A DNA stretch of 64,000 nt, from assembly GCF_014190915.1 (NCBI RefSeq), contig NZ_JACHVU010000007.1:221579-285578 (forward strand). The letters are read 5' to 3'. A model generated the notes under the pieces. It did no database searches. It was not told the DNA's origin and saw only the letters and a list, made by a program, of their open reading frames with translations. Numbering within the stretch: position 1 is the stretch's first letter; each line of letters opens with the position of its first letter. A program made the translations under genes and the position numbers. This stretch comes from Mycolicibacterium iranicum. Its GTDB lineage: Bacteria; Actinomycetota; Actinomycetes; Mycobacteriales; Mycobacteriaceae. Of this stretch, positions 34,841 to 42,301 are shown piece by piece.

Positions 34841-35853
34841 CGCGCTCCTCCGGCGACTGCGGGGCGACGCCGGTCGCGGAAGAACTCCGCGGCGGCCTTG
34901 ATCGCCTCGGGCGTGGGTGCTGGATTCCAGCCGAGTTCGCGAACCGCCTTGGAATGGTCCATCGGGGTCATGATGTGCATCAGGCGGATGTTCAGGGGCG
35001 TGAACTTCGTGTCGACGCTCCTCCAGCGGGTCAGTGCGGCGTTGACGTGGGCCGCCGCCGCCATCGCCCGGATCGGGACACCGATCTTCGGTGGCGGCAC
35101 ACCGACCGCGGCACAACCGATCTCGTGGATCTCCCGGGTGCTCATGAAGCGTTCGGAGACGATGTAGCGCTCCCCGACCCGGCCGCGTCGACCGGCGAGG
35201 ATCAGCGCGCGGGCCGCATCGTCGATGCCGACCACCTCGGCGTCGTAACCCTTGATGAAGAACGGGAGCCGGCCCGCCACCGCGGCGGCGAGCATCCCGC
35301 CGTGCGGGGTCGGCAGGAAATCACCGGGCCCGTAGGTGTTCGCGACACACATCGCCACCCCCGGCAGACCCCGCTCGGCGCAGTAGCGCAGAACCATCTC
35401 CTCGGCCGCGACCCGCGACCGGATGTAATCACCACCGATGTCCGCCCAGTTGTGGACCGTGGTCTCGTCGGCGAGGCCCCCCGCGCCGAGCCCGATCGTG
35501 CCGATGGAGCTGGTGAACACGAACCGGTACAGGTCGGTGTCGGCAGCGACGTCGAGGACGTTGCGCAGCCCGTCGACGTTGGTGCGCCACAGCGGGTCCG
35601 GGTTCCGCAGCCAGGGTCGCGCGTCGACCACGCAGTAGTAGACGACGTCGCACCCGGCCATCGCCTCGCGCAGCGCCTCGGTGTCGAAGATGTCGCCGTA
35701 GCGGACGTCCACGGGCAGGCCGTCGATCCCCCGCGTCGAACTCGTCGGACGGATCAGCACCCGCACATCGCTGTTGCCGTCGGCGACCAGCTGCCGGGTG
35801 ACTCGGGAACCCAGGAACCCGCTGGCGCCGATCACCAGCTTCGTTCCACCCAT
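34837..35853 (-). CDS. NAD(P)-dependent epimerase/3-beta-HSD-like protein
   Basis: 338 residues from ATG 35853; a TTG at 35886 would begin at the operator. Extended SDR: KLVIGASGFLGSRVTRQL (TGxxGxxG-type motif), VFTSSIGTIG, and Tyr in GGDYIRSRVAAEEM (Tyr-x3-Lys with Arg replacing Lys, which is atypical), then MCVANTYGPGDF. The family includes 3-beta-hydroxysteroid dehydrogenases and dihydroflavonol reductases. It is the first gene of the operon epimerase-ACAD-thiolase-DUF35-NTF2-SDR. If the Arg really replaces the catalytic Lys, activity may be altered. Confidence 0.83.
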   Translation of the reverse strand: MGGTKLVIGASGFLGSRVTRQLVADGNSDVRVLIRPTSSTRGIDGLPVDVRYGDIFDTEALREAMAGCDVVYYCVVDARPWLRNPDPLWRTNVDGLRNVLDVAADTDLYRFVFTSSIGTIGLGAGGLADETTVHNWADIGGDYIRSRVAAEEMVLRYCAERGLPGVAMCVANTYGPGDFLPTPHGGMLAAAVAGRLPFFIKGYDAEVVGIDDAARALILAGRRGRVGERYIVSERFMSTREIHEIGCAAVGVPPPKIGVPIRAMAAAAHVNAALTRWRSVDTKFTPLNIRLMHIMTPMDHSKAVRELGWNPAPTPEAIKAAAEFFRDRRRPAVAGGAR

Positions 35854-35886
35854 CACCGACTCCAGACCGCGCTCGGAAACCCTCAA

Positions 35887-35905
35887 ACGAGACGCTACGT
35901 CTCGT
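35887..35905. promoter_or_regulatory. Palindrome ACGAGACG-CTA-CGTCTCGT, TetR operator
   Basis: A perfect inverted repeat with 8-bp arms and a 3-bp spacer, between the divergent epimerase operon (35853) and tetR (35926). Its location in a 72-base intergenic region shared with a tetR gene makes it the obvious site for that regulator and for autoregulation. It is unrelated to the GAGAAT motif. Confidence 0.75.
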
Positions 35906-35925
35906 CTTGTGGCACACTACGGTCG

Positions 35926-36552
35926 ATGTCCCAGCGTGTAAAGCCGGGCGGCGACGCCCCGCAGGCCCCCGATGTCGTGGGCCGAGATGCTGCGCCCTCG
36001 CGGCGGCGCAGTGAGAAGTCGCGCACCGCCATCGTCGGGGCGACCCGAAAGCTGCTCATGGAGCGCGGTTTCGACCGGCTCACCATCGAGGCGGTCGCCG
36101 CGCGCGCCGGTGTCGGGAAGCAGACGATCTACCGCTGGTGGCCCAGCAGGCACGCCCTGGTGGCCGACGTCATCCTCGAAGACGCCGACAAGATCCTGCG
36201 ACCCATCGCCGCCGGGACCGACCTGACCGCCGATGTGTGCGCGTGGTCGACCGCGCTCGCCACCACCCTGACGACCGCACGCGGCAATGCGATGTTGCGG
36301 ATTCTCACCATCGCGGGCACCGAACACCCGGAAACCGCGACGCGACTGCATGCGGGTTTCACCACTCCCCTGCACGCGACCGTGCGGAACCGGTTCGCTT
36401 CCGCCGGTTTTGGCGAGGAACCCGCCCGCGATGCCGCGGACGCGATCGTCGGCGGCATCGTCTATGCCATCCTCAGCGAGGGGCGCACGTACGACCCGCG
36501 CCGTGCGGCGTCGATCACCCGGACCGTCATCGCCGGCATGTTCGCGCAATGA
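35926..36552 (+). CDS. TetR family transcriptional regulator
   Basis: 208 residues from ATG 35926. The N-terminal DNA-binding domain is preceded by a basic tail (SRRRSEKSRTAIVGATRKLLMERGFDRLTIEAVAARAGVGKQTIYRWWPSR). The C-terminal part resembles the TetR_C_16/33 ligand-binding domains. It is divergent from the fused-ACAD/thiolase operon across a perfect 8-bp-arm palindrome, so it is probably its repressor, responding to a CoA ester or free acid. The start could be further downstream, because a TACGGT lies only two bases before this ATG. Confidence 0.9.
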   Translation: MSQRVKPGGDAPQAPDVVGRDAAPSRRRSEKSRTAIVGATRKLLMERGFDRLTIEAVAARAGVGKQTIYRWWPSRHALVADVILEDADKILRPIAAGTDLTADVCAWSTALATTLTTARGNAMLRILTIAGTEHPETATRLHAGFTTPLHATVRNRFASAGFGEEPARDAADAIVGGIVYAILSEGRTYDPRRAASITRTVIAGMFAQ

Positions 36553-36570
36553 CGGTCGCGGGCTGACGAA

Positions 36571-37833
36571 TCAGGCTTGGGCGAACTGCTTTTCGTCGTA
36601 GAGCCGCGCCCATTCCGCGCGTGGCCGGATCGACACGTCGACGTCGGCGCCCTTGACGCGCAGAGTGCCTGCCGTCGCCTGCTCCTTCGGAGTCAGCTTG
36701 AACGGGTCCCAGCCGAAGAACCTGCAGGAGTTCTCCCAGGTGATCTTGTTGATGTCCGAGTCGTCGGCGCCCGCGGCGTTCAGCTCGGCCAGCACCTGCT
36801 CGGGAGCGTCCGGCCAGAAGCAGTCCGAATGCGGGTAGTCGCACTCCCAGGCGATGATGTCGATGCCGATCTCGTGACGCAGCTTCAGCGACGTCTTGTC
36901 GGTGACGTAGCAGGCCAGCGAATGCTCACGGAAGACATCCGAGGGCAGCTTGTCCCCGAAGTCGCGGCGCAGCCACTTCTGATTGGTGTAGTGCCGGTCG
37001 CTGCGGTCCAGATAGAAGGGGATCCAGCCGATCCCACCCTCGGAGAACGCGAACTTCAGATCCGGGTAGTTGCGCATCGCCGGGCCCCACAGCAGATCCT
37101 GCGCGCACATCGCCGAGACCTGGGTCGCCAGGATGATCAAGTTGTCGATCGGAGCGTTGGGCGCCATGCTGATCGCGCCGAAGCCCGTGCCGATGTGCAG
37201 GCACATCACCACGTTCTCCTCGGACAGGGTGCGGAAGACCGGGCCCCAGTACTCGTCGTCGTGGTAGCTCGGAAGTCCTTCCAGGTGCGGCAGTTCCGGC
37301 ATCGTCACCGCGCGGCAACCCTTGGCGGCCACGCGGCGGATCTCCTTGCACATGGCCTCCGGGTTCCAGGTCGGCAGCACGGCGATCGGAATGAAGCGGT
37401 CGGGGTAGGAGCCGGCCCACTCGTCGATGTGCCAGTCGTTGTAGGCCGACACCATGACCAGCGTGACCTCTTCGCGGTGCATGTTGAGGTGGCGCGCGGA
37501 GAAGCCGGTGAAGGTCGGGAAGCACATCGAGGCGAGGATTCCGTTGCGGTTCATGTCGCGGACGCGCTCGTGGACGTCGTAGACGCCGGGACGCATCTCG
37601 GCGAACCCCGCAGGGTCGCGGCCCCACTCCTCGGCCGGCCAGGACACCACGGCGTTCAACCCGCTCACACCCTGGGGGCGGCCCTGGTACATCCACTGGT
37701 CGACGCCCTTGTCGTCGGTGACGACGATGGGCGCCTCCTCCTTGTACTTGGCCGGGACGTGCCGCAGGAACATGTCCGGCGGCTCCACCACATGGTCGTC
37801 AATGCTCACCAGAATCAGGTCGTCGACGTTCAT
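36571..37833 (-). CDS. Amidohydrolase family protein (TIM barrel, amidohydrolase_2)
   Basis: 420 residues from ATG 37833. The ISIDDH-type N-terminus (LVSIDDHVVEPPDMF) gives the first metal-site motif. SEGGIGWIPFYLDRSDRH and IIAWECDYPHSDCFWP near the C-terminus give the remaining His/Asp ligands. This ACMSD-like subfamily contains metal-dependent decarboxylases and hydrolases, and mycobacteria carry many copies. It is divergent from an AraC gene with only 26 bases between the starts, so AraC control is plausible. It is convergent with tetR at 36552. Confidence 0.88.
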   Translation of the reverse strand: MNVDDLILVSIDDHVVEPPDMFLRHVPAKYKEEAPIVVTDDKGVDQWMYQGRPQGVSGLNAVVSWPAEEWGRDPAGFAEMRPGVYDVHERVRDMNRNGILASMCFPTFTGFSARHLNMHREEVTLVMVSAYNDWHIDEWAGSYPDRFIPIAVLPTWNPEAMCKEIRRVAAKGCRAVTMPELPHLEGLPSYHDDEYWGPVFRTLSEENVVMCLHIGTGFGAISMAPNAPIDNLIILATQVSAMCAQDLLWGPAMRNYPDLKFAFSEGGIGWIPFYLDRSDRHYTNQKWLRRDFGDKLPSDVFREHSLACYVTDKTSLKLRHEIGIDIIAWECDYPHSDCFWPDAPEQVLAELNAAGADDSDINKITWENSCRFFGWDPFKLTPKEQATAGTLRVKGADVDVSIRPRAEWARLYDEKQFAQA

Positions 37834-37845
37834 ACCTCTCAGTAG

Positions 37846-37851
37846 TACCGT
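37846..37851 (+). promoter_or_regulatory. -10-like TACCGT, leaderless araC promoter
   Basis: TACCGT ends eight bases before GTG 37860, in the 26-base gap between divergent start codons. The gap is too short for two leadered promoters, so at least one gene is probably leaderless. Confidence 0.45.
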
Positions 37852-37859
37852 CTCGAGGC

Positions 37860-38711
37860 GTGACCGTCTCCGCGTCTTCGGACAGAGTCTTGTCCGTACC
37901 GGCCAACATCACCGACACCCCCCGCCGGCGCGTGATCGAACTGCGCCGGGGCGGTGAGGCGCTTGGTGGCAGCTACCTCTACGAAGGCGATGCGCTGATC
38001 ACCGGGTGGCACTCGCACGAGGTACACCAGATCGAGTACGCCCTGCATGGTGTGGTCGAGGTCGAGACCGATTCGGCGCACTACCTCCTGCCACCCCAGC
38101 AGGCGGCGTGGATACCGGCCGGGCTCGAACACCAGGCGGTGATGAATCCGGACGTCAAGACCGTCGCGGTGATGTTCGACAGCACCCTGATCGCCGACGG
38201 CGGTGACCGTGCCCGCATCCTGGCCGTCTCCCCGCTGATCCGGGAGATGATGATCTACGCGCTGCGGTGGCCGATCGACCGGCCCAGCGGCGACGACATG
38301 TCCGACGGCTTCTTCCGGACGCTGGCGGCACTCGTGTGCGATGCCCTCGATCACGAGGCGCCGCTGAGTCTGCCGACCTCCGACCATCCGATCGTCGCCG
38401 CGGCGATGGACTACACGAAGCGACACCTGGACACCGTCACCTCCGATGAGGTCAGCCGCGCGGTCTCGGTGTCGGAGCGCACGCTGCGGCGCCTGTTCGC
38501 CGAGACGCTCGGCCTGCCGTGGCGGACCTACCTGCTCCACGCACGCATGTTGCGGGCGATGGCCCTGCTGGCCGCGCCTACGCAAGCGGTGCAGGAGACC
38601 GCCACCGCCGTCGGGTTCGACAGCGTCAGCTCGTTCACCCGGGCGTTCACCGCCTTCTGCGGCGAGACACCGTCGGCCTACCGCAAGAGGGTCGCGGGGG
38701 CACCCGACTGA
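37860..38711 (+). CDS. AraC family transcriptional regulator
   Basis: 283 residues from GTG 37860. An N-terminal cupin sensor (WHSHEVHQIEYALHGVVEVET, about 57-77) is followed by a C-terminal double helix-turn-helix (about 185-283): DEVSRAVSVSERTLRRLFAETLG and ETATAVGFDSVSSFTRAFTAFCGETPSAYRKR. It resembles the cupin-type AraC group that responds to small aromatic or carboxylate ligands. It is divergent from the amidohydrolase, and its 3' end is three bases from the convergent tetR gene. Likely activator of the amidohydrolase. Confidence 0.9.
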   Translation: MTVSASSDRVLSVPANITDTPRRRVIELRRGGEALGGSYLYEGDALITGWHSHEVHQIEYALHGVVEVETDSAHYLLPPQQAAWIPAGLEHQAVMNPDVKTVAVMFDSTLIADGGDRARILAVSPLIREMMIYALRWPIDRPSGDDMSDGFFRTLAALVCDALDHEAPLSLPTSDHPIVAAAMDYTKRHLDTVTSDEVSRAVSVSERTLRRLFAETLGLPWRTYLLHARMLRAMALLAAPTQAVQETATAVGFDSVSSFTRAFTAFCGETPSAYRKRVAGAPD

Positions 38712-38714
38712 GCG

Positions 38715-39350
38715 TCACTCGCCGATCGGCCGGCGGAAGAGTCCCTCGCGCAGCAACGTGTCGACGGAGTTCTGCCATCGCTCGAGCTGCCCCGGCGAGA
38801 TGAACGGTTCCGACAGATGCCGGTCGAGGTGCGGCCGCAGGCTGATCGCGCCCAGAGCGAGCACCAGGCCGTTGATGGCGGCCCACATCACGTCGATGTC
38901 GGCACGCACCTCGCCCCGCTCGATACGTTGCTGCCACCGTGCGATACCGACTTCGAGCAGATTGTCGAAGAGTCGCTTGCCGATGGGGCTGCCGTCGGCG
39001 AGCGCACGCCCCACATACGCGGCGACGTCGGGTTGCTCGGACAGGATCCGGGTGACCCGTCGGCCGATCTCGGCGACGGAGTCGACGGGCGGTTCGGGGA
39101 TGGGCTGGGCCATCGTGGTGACGAGCAGCTGCATGACGTAGTCGTCGACGGCCTCGATCAGTCCGGCCTTGGTGGCGAAGTGGTGTTGCACCAGCCCCAG
39201 CGAAACTCCGGCGGCGGCGGCGACCCCGCGCATCGTCGTGGCGGCCGCGCCGTGTTCACCGAAGCTTCGCAACGCCGCCACGCGGATCCGCTCGATGGTG
39301 CGCGGTTCTTCCGCGCTGGACCGGCCTTGCTCAGACACCACACTGGCCAC
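38715..39350 (-). CDS. TetR family transcriptional regulator
   Basis: 211 residues from GTG 39350, with GGGAGGG ten bases upstream; a TTG at 39359 is too close to that site. The DNA-binding domain reads RIRVAALRSFGEHGAAATTMRGVAAAAGVSLGLVQHHFATK, and a TetR_C ligand domain follows. It is divergent from a whiB-family gene across a 100-base region with two ACAATAC/GTATTGT operators, so it probably represses itself and whiB. Confidence 0.9.
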   Translation of the reverse strand: MASVVSEQGRSSAEEPRTIERIRVAALRSFGEHGAAATTMRGVAAAAGVSLGLVQHHFATKAGLIEAVDDYVMQLLVTTMAQPIPEPPVDSVAEIGRRVTRILSEQPDVAAYVGRALADGSPIGKRLFDNLLEVGIARWQQRIERGEVRADIDVMWAAINGLVLALGAISLRPHLDRHLSEPFISPGQLERWQNSVDTLLREGLFRRPIGE

Positions 39351-39380
39351 GTTAGACAACGTCCCTCCCAGACGCGCTCG

Positions 39381-39418
39381 ACAATACGCTTGTATTGTCC
39401 GCTACAATACAAGCGTAT
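39381..39418. promoter_or_regulatory. Double operator, ACAATAC-N4-GTATTGT, tetR/whiB promoter
   Basis: Site 1 (39381-39398) is ACAATAC-GCTT-GTATTGT with perfect 7-bp arms. Site 2 (39403-39420) is ACAATAC-AAGC-GTATCGT with one mismatch. The two together form a perfect 15-bp inverted repeat (39384-39398 and 39404-39418) around a 5-base centre. This is typical of cooperative TetR binding. Confidence 0.75.
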
Positions 39419-39445
39419 CGTTGCTGGCGGAAGGGAAGGGGTGCC

Positions 39446-39718
39446 ATGTATCCGCTATCTGTCGACGACGAAGCGTGGACCGCGCCCTGCACGCGCGACC
39501 CCGATCGCTGGATCACCACGGCCGACGACGGCGCCAAAGCGCTGTGCCGGGCATGCCCTCGCCGGTGGCAGTGCGCGCGGGAAGCGTGCGTGACACCGGG
39601 CGCCGTCGGACTGTGGGCCGGCATCGTGCTCCCCGAAGGGGGCCGAAACCGTCAGTTCGCGCTCAAGCAGCTCCGATCGCTGGCCGAACGCAATGGTCTG
39701 TCGGTCAGGAAGCGATGA
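39446..39718 (+). CDS. WhiB family iron-sulfur transcription factor
   Basis: 90 residues from ATG 39446, with GGAAGGGG upstream. The WhiB [4Fe-4S] ligands are Cys15, Cys34, Cys37 and Cys43 (C-x18-C-x2-C-x5-C), and an extra Cys48 follows. GLWAGIV is the turn motif (G[VI]W-G/A-G) preceding the basic tail EGGRNRQFALKQLRSLAERNGLSVRKR. No AT-hook is seen, so it is not WhiB7. The protein senses redox/NO or stress and regulates via the housekeeping sigma factor. Divergent tetR with a double operator suggests ligand-induced expression. Confidence 0.93.
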   Translation: MYPLSVDDEAWTAPCTRDPDRWITTADDGAKALCRACPRRWQCAREACVTPGAVGLWAGIVLPEGGRNRQFALKQLRSLAERNGLSVRKR

Positions 39719-39724
39719 GCCCGG

Positions 39725-40606
39725 TCAGACGGTCGGTGTGTCCACGCCCGAGGTTTTCGCGGGATTGGTGGTCGTCGAAATGAAGTCGTCCAAGAGGTCG
39801 ACGACGTCGTTGGGCGTCTCGACGTGCGGGAAGTGCCCGACGCCGGGAAGCACCTCGAGCCGGCACCCGGGTCGGGCGTCGGCGAGCGCGTAGCCGTGCT
39901 CGACGGGGATGATGTGGTCGTGATCGCCCCAGATGACCAGGAGCGGCAGCTCGGTGGTCAGGTGCAGCCGGTTCAGCGCGCTGACCGCCTGTCCGCGGTA
40001 GTCGACGACGGAACGCAGGGTACGGAGGAAGGCGCTCCGGGTCTGCCCGTCGGACAGCGACGCGTAAGCGCTCCACATCTCCGCGCCCCGCGGGGACTGG
40101 ATGTTGGCCGAGGACAGCCAGCCGCGCAGCCTGTTGCCGATCCGCACCACCGGCGGCGGCGCGATCACCGGCATCAGCAGTTCGGCCCCGGGAGCTGACA
40201 ACAGGCGCAGCGTCCAGCCGACATCCTGACCGAGTCCGCCGCTGCTGATGAGCACCAGCCGCTGGCAGTAGTCCGGATGCTGGTAGACGAATTGCATCGC
40301 CACCCCACCGCCCAGCGATTGACCCACCACCGTCACGTGCGAGACACCCAGTTCGTCGAGAAGATCCCGCAACCACACCGCGAAAGCGCCGAGCGAATAG
40401 TCGCCGCGCGGCTTCGCCGATTGCCCGTGTCCGAGAAGGTCGGGAGCGATCACGCGATACCGCTTCGACAGCTGTGGAAGGACGGCCCGCCAAGTGTCGG
40501 AGCTACCCGCCATCCCGTGGAGGAGCAGCAGGGTCTCGTCACCCGAGCCGACGTCGCGGTACGCGACACGGTCACCGTGCAAATCCAGGAACTTCAGGTC
40601 GGCCAT
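39725..40606 (-). CDS. Alpha/beta hydrolase
   Basis: 293 residues from ATG 40606. LLLLHGMAGSSDTWR is the oxyanion region, VVGQSLGGGVAMQ holds the nucleophile Ser (about residue 99), GDHDHIIP the acid and GVGHFPHVETP the catalytic His. It resembles epoxide hydrolase/lactonase/meta-cleavage hydrolase-type proteins such as M. tuberculosis Rv2715 (from memory). Single gene, convergent with whiB six bases away. The 196-base region upstream (40607-40802) shows no clear operator. Substrate unknown. Confidence 0.87.
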   Translation of the reverse strand: MADLKFLDLHGDRVAYRDVGSGDETLLLLHGMAGSSDTWRAVLPQLSKRYRVIAPDLLGHGQSAKPRGDYSLGAFAVWLRDLLDELGVSHVTVVGQSLGGGVAMQFVYQHPDYCQRLVLISSGGLGQDVGWTLRLLSAPGAELLMPVIAPPPVVRIGNRLRGWLSSANIQSPRGAEMWSAYASLSDGQTRSAFLRTLRSVVDYRGQAVSALNRLHLTTELPLLVIWGDHDHIIPVEHGYALADARPGCRLEVLPGVGHFPHVETPNDVVDLLDDFISTTTNPAKTSGVDTPTV

Positions 40607-40802
40607 GAAGTGAAGGGTCCCCCGTCTGTGGTGGATTTAGTCGCCATCGTTGCGAAGGTCTCCCACCGGGTCCGGCGGCGAGCACGCCACCTCACGTTCC
40701 GTGACGGAGTTCACTGCCCACCCGGCGAGGTGAACGAGGTTTCACAGATCTACCTCGGGGTAAATACCTGGCTGACCGTCGCTTTGCCCAGAAGGAGAAC
40801 CC

Positions 40803-41054
40803 ATGGCCGAGATGGCCGAAGGCACCCCCAGCTCCGACGATCCGTTCAACGAGACCGTCGCCACCACCGGGCTCTTTCTGATCATCACTGCGATCATCTC
40901 CCTGGCTTTCGCACTGGCGAGCTGGGGGCTGTCGGAAGTGCTGATCGCCGCGTTCGCGGGCGCCATTGCCCTGGTGAGCTTCGCCGCCAGCATCCTCTGC
41001 TTCAAGACCGAAGCCACTGAGACCGCGCCGGCGACCGCGGAAGCACCGGTGTAG
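40803..41054 (+). CDS. Small two-helix membrane protein
   Basis: 83 residues from ATG 40803, with AGAAGGAG upstream. A short polar N-terminus (MAEMAEGTPSSDDPFNETVATT) precedes two hydrophobic helices (about 22-42 and 46-66), and the C-terminal tail is Ala/Thr/Glu rich. No family recognised. Both ends are soluble and acidic. It stands alone, followed by a complex inverted repeat at 41078-41123 that may be its terminator. Confidence 0.8.
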   Translation: MAEMAEGTPSSDDPFNETVATTGLFLIITAIISLAFALASWGLSEVLIAAFAGAIALVSFAASILCFKTEATETAPATAEAPV

Positions 41055-41396
41055 ACGCATCTCACACTGCATCGTCGCCGACAGTTGTTGCGTACGCAAC
41101 GGCATTGCTGATGCCGCTGTCGGCTACGCTTTATCCCGGACAATGGGTGCGGACTGCAGGGCTACTCCGTAGCCCAACTTGCGCCCGATCGGATAAACAT
41201 TCGATATCGCTGCCCGTCTCGACATAGCTCGATATTGTTAGCTGTGCGTAGTATTACGGCGTCGTCAATACTGCCGCGGTTGAACATGGAGCCGGTGCGG
41301 TGTGGCGCGTCCGGTGTGTGGACCCCGTCCTCGCGAACCGTGCGCCAACGCCGCCCGATCTGCACTCATCCGAGCCCCAGACCGGAAGAGAGTCGC
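41055..41396. other. 342-base intergenic region with nested palindromes
   Basis: No credible gene is seen on either strand. The left part holds the structured repeat at 41078-41123. The rest is mixed AT- and GC-rich sequence leading to the AraC-sensor gene; CTCGATATTGTTAG around 41229 could hold its promoter. Confidence 0.6.
41078..41123. repeat. Nested inverted repeats (three-way junction potential)
   Basis: The outer arms CCGACAG (41078-41084) and CTGTCGG (41117-41123) enclose the perfect 14-bp palindrome GTTGCGTACGCAAC (41087-41100) and the hairpin GGCAT-TGCTG-ATGCC (41101-41115). The three stems could form a cruciform-like structure. It may act as terminator of the small membrane-protein gene or as a binding or recombination site. 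Confidence 0.6.
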
Positions 41397-42008
41397 ATGG
41401 ACCTTGCCGGCGCCTATCTCGTGAACACGTCCGACCCCGACGAAGCGGCGGCGATCCTCGCGACCGAGTACGGACCGATGCGGATCACCCGCGCATCACC
41501 TGAAACCGCATGGATCCGCATCTGGCGCACCCGGGTGGGCCCCATGACGCTCGACGATGCCGACATCACGTCACACATCCGCGTCGATCTCGATGCGCCC
41601 CGGGGGATCGTCCTGTGCCGAATTCGAGCGGGGAGCATCGCGTTCGGCGAGGGCGAGCACCAGAAGTCGTTCGTCCGCGGCGATCTGGTGGCGATCCTCA
41701 GCGACGGTGTCCCCTTGACCGGCACCATGAGCCACGCACGGTGCGACCTCGTGTCCTTCGACCCGTCGATGCTGGAAGCCATGGCGACGCAGGACGCCGA
41801 GAGCCGGTGTGGCCAACGGGCCAGACGGTTCGCAGTACCCGTCAGCCCGTCCGCGGGCCAACTCGTCGGCGACGTCATCGACCACATCCGTACGTTCGTC
41901 GCCAACAATCCGCTCGTCGCGGGGGATGCGCTCGTCGCGACGAGCGCTGCCCGCTACCTCGCAGCGACGACGCTCGCCGCGTTCCCCGGTTCGGCGTTGA
42001 GGTTTTGA
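41397..42008 (+). pseudogene. AraC sensor domain without HTH (truncated AraC regulator)
   Basis: 203 residues from ATG 41397, with GGAAGAGAG upstream. The whole protein matches the AraC-binding-like N-terminal domain of large mycobacterial AraC regulators (MDLAGAYLVNTSDPDEAAAILATEYGP, then HIRVDLDAPRGIVLCRIRAGSI). The final ARYLAATTLAAFPGSALRF is where such proteins continue into the linker and the double HTH, but here a stop follows and no HTH is seen before the tRNA 54 bases on. Most likely a gene broken at the tRNA 3' end. It could be retained as a stand-alone ligand-binding or dominant-negative protein. Confidence 0.7.
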
Positions 42009-42061
42009 GGCCGGTCACCGCGACATGCGCCGCGGGACAGCACCATCGGGTCCCCGCTCTG

Positions 42062-42144
42062 TGCGGGCGGGGGGATTCGAACCCCCACGCTCTTTCGAAC
42101 ACGGACACCTAAAGACCGCGCGTCTGCCATTTCGCCACGCCCGC
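42062..42144 (-). tRNA. tRNA-Leu (anticodon TAG)
   Basis: On the minus strand the acceptor stem GCGGGCG (5' end 42144) pairs with CGCCCGC plus discriminator A at 42062. The D-arm reads GGCGAAATGGCAGACGC and the anticodon loop TTTAGGT gives TAG (reads CUA). A long variable arm with a TTCGAAAGA loop and a T-arm GGGGG-TTCGAAT-CCCCC complete a class II tRNA-Leu. CCA is not encoded. One T-T mismatch sits in the anticodon stem. The 3' end faces the truncated AraC gene, the usual side of tRNA-targeted integration. Confidence 0.92.
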
Positions 42145-42289
42145 AACGGGTGCGATCGTATCAATCCCGGCTCCCCGGAGACCCCCGATGGATTGGCGGT
42201 GACGGTCGGTGCATCGTCCGCGTCGGGTGGGCCGGACGTTCACGCCGAGTGTGCCGGGCCATGGACGCAACACCTGCCGGTCGGCGCGG

Positions 42290-42295
42290 TACCGT
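42290..42295 (+). promoter_or_regulatory. -10-like TACCGT, leaderless lprD-like promoter
   Basis: TACCGT ends six bases before ATG 42302, with no ribosome-binding site. Confidence 0.45.
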
Positions 42296-42301
42296 TGACG
42301 G

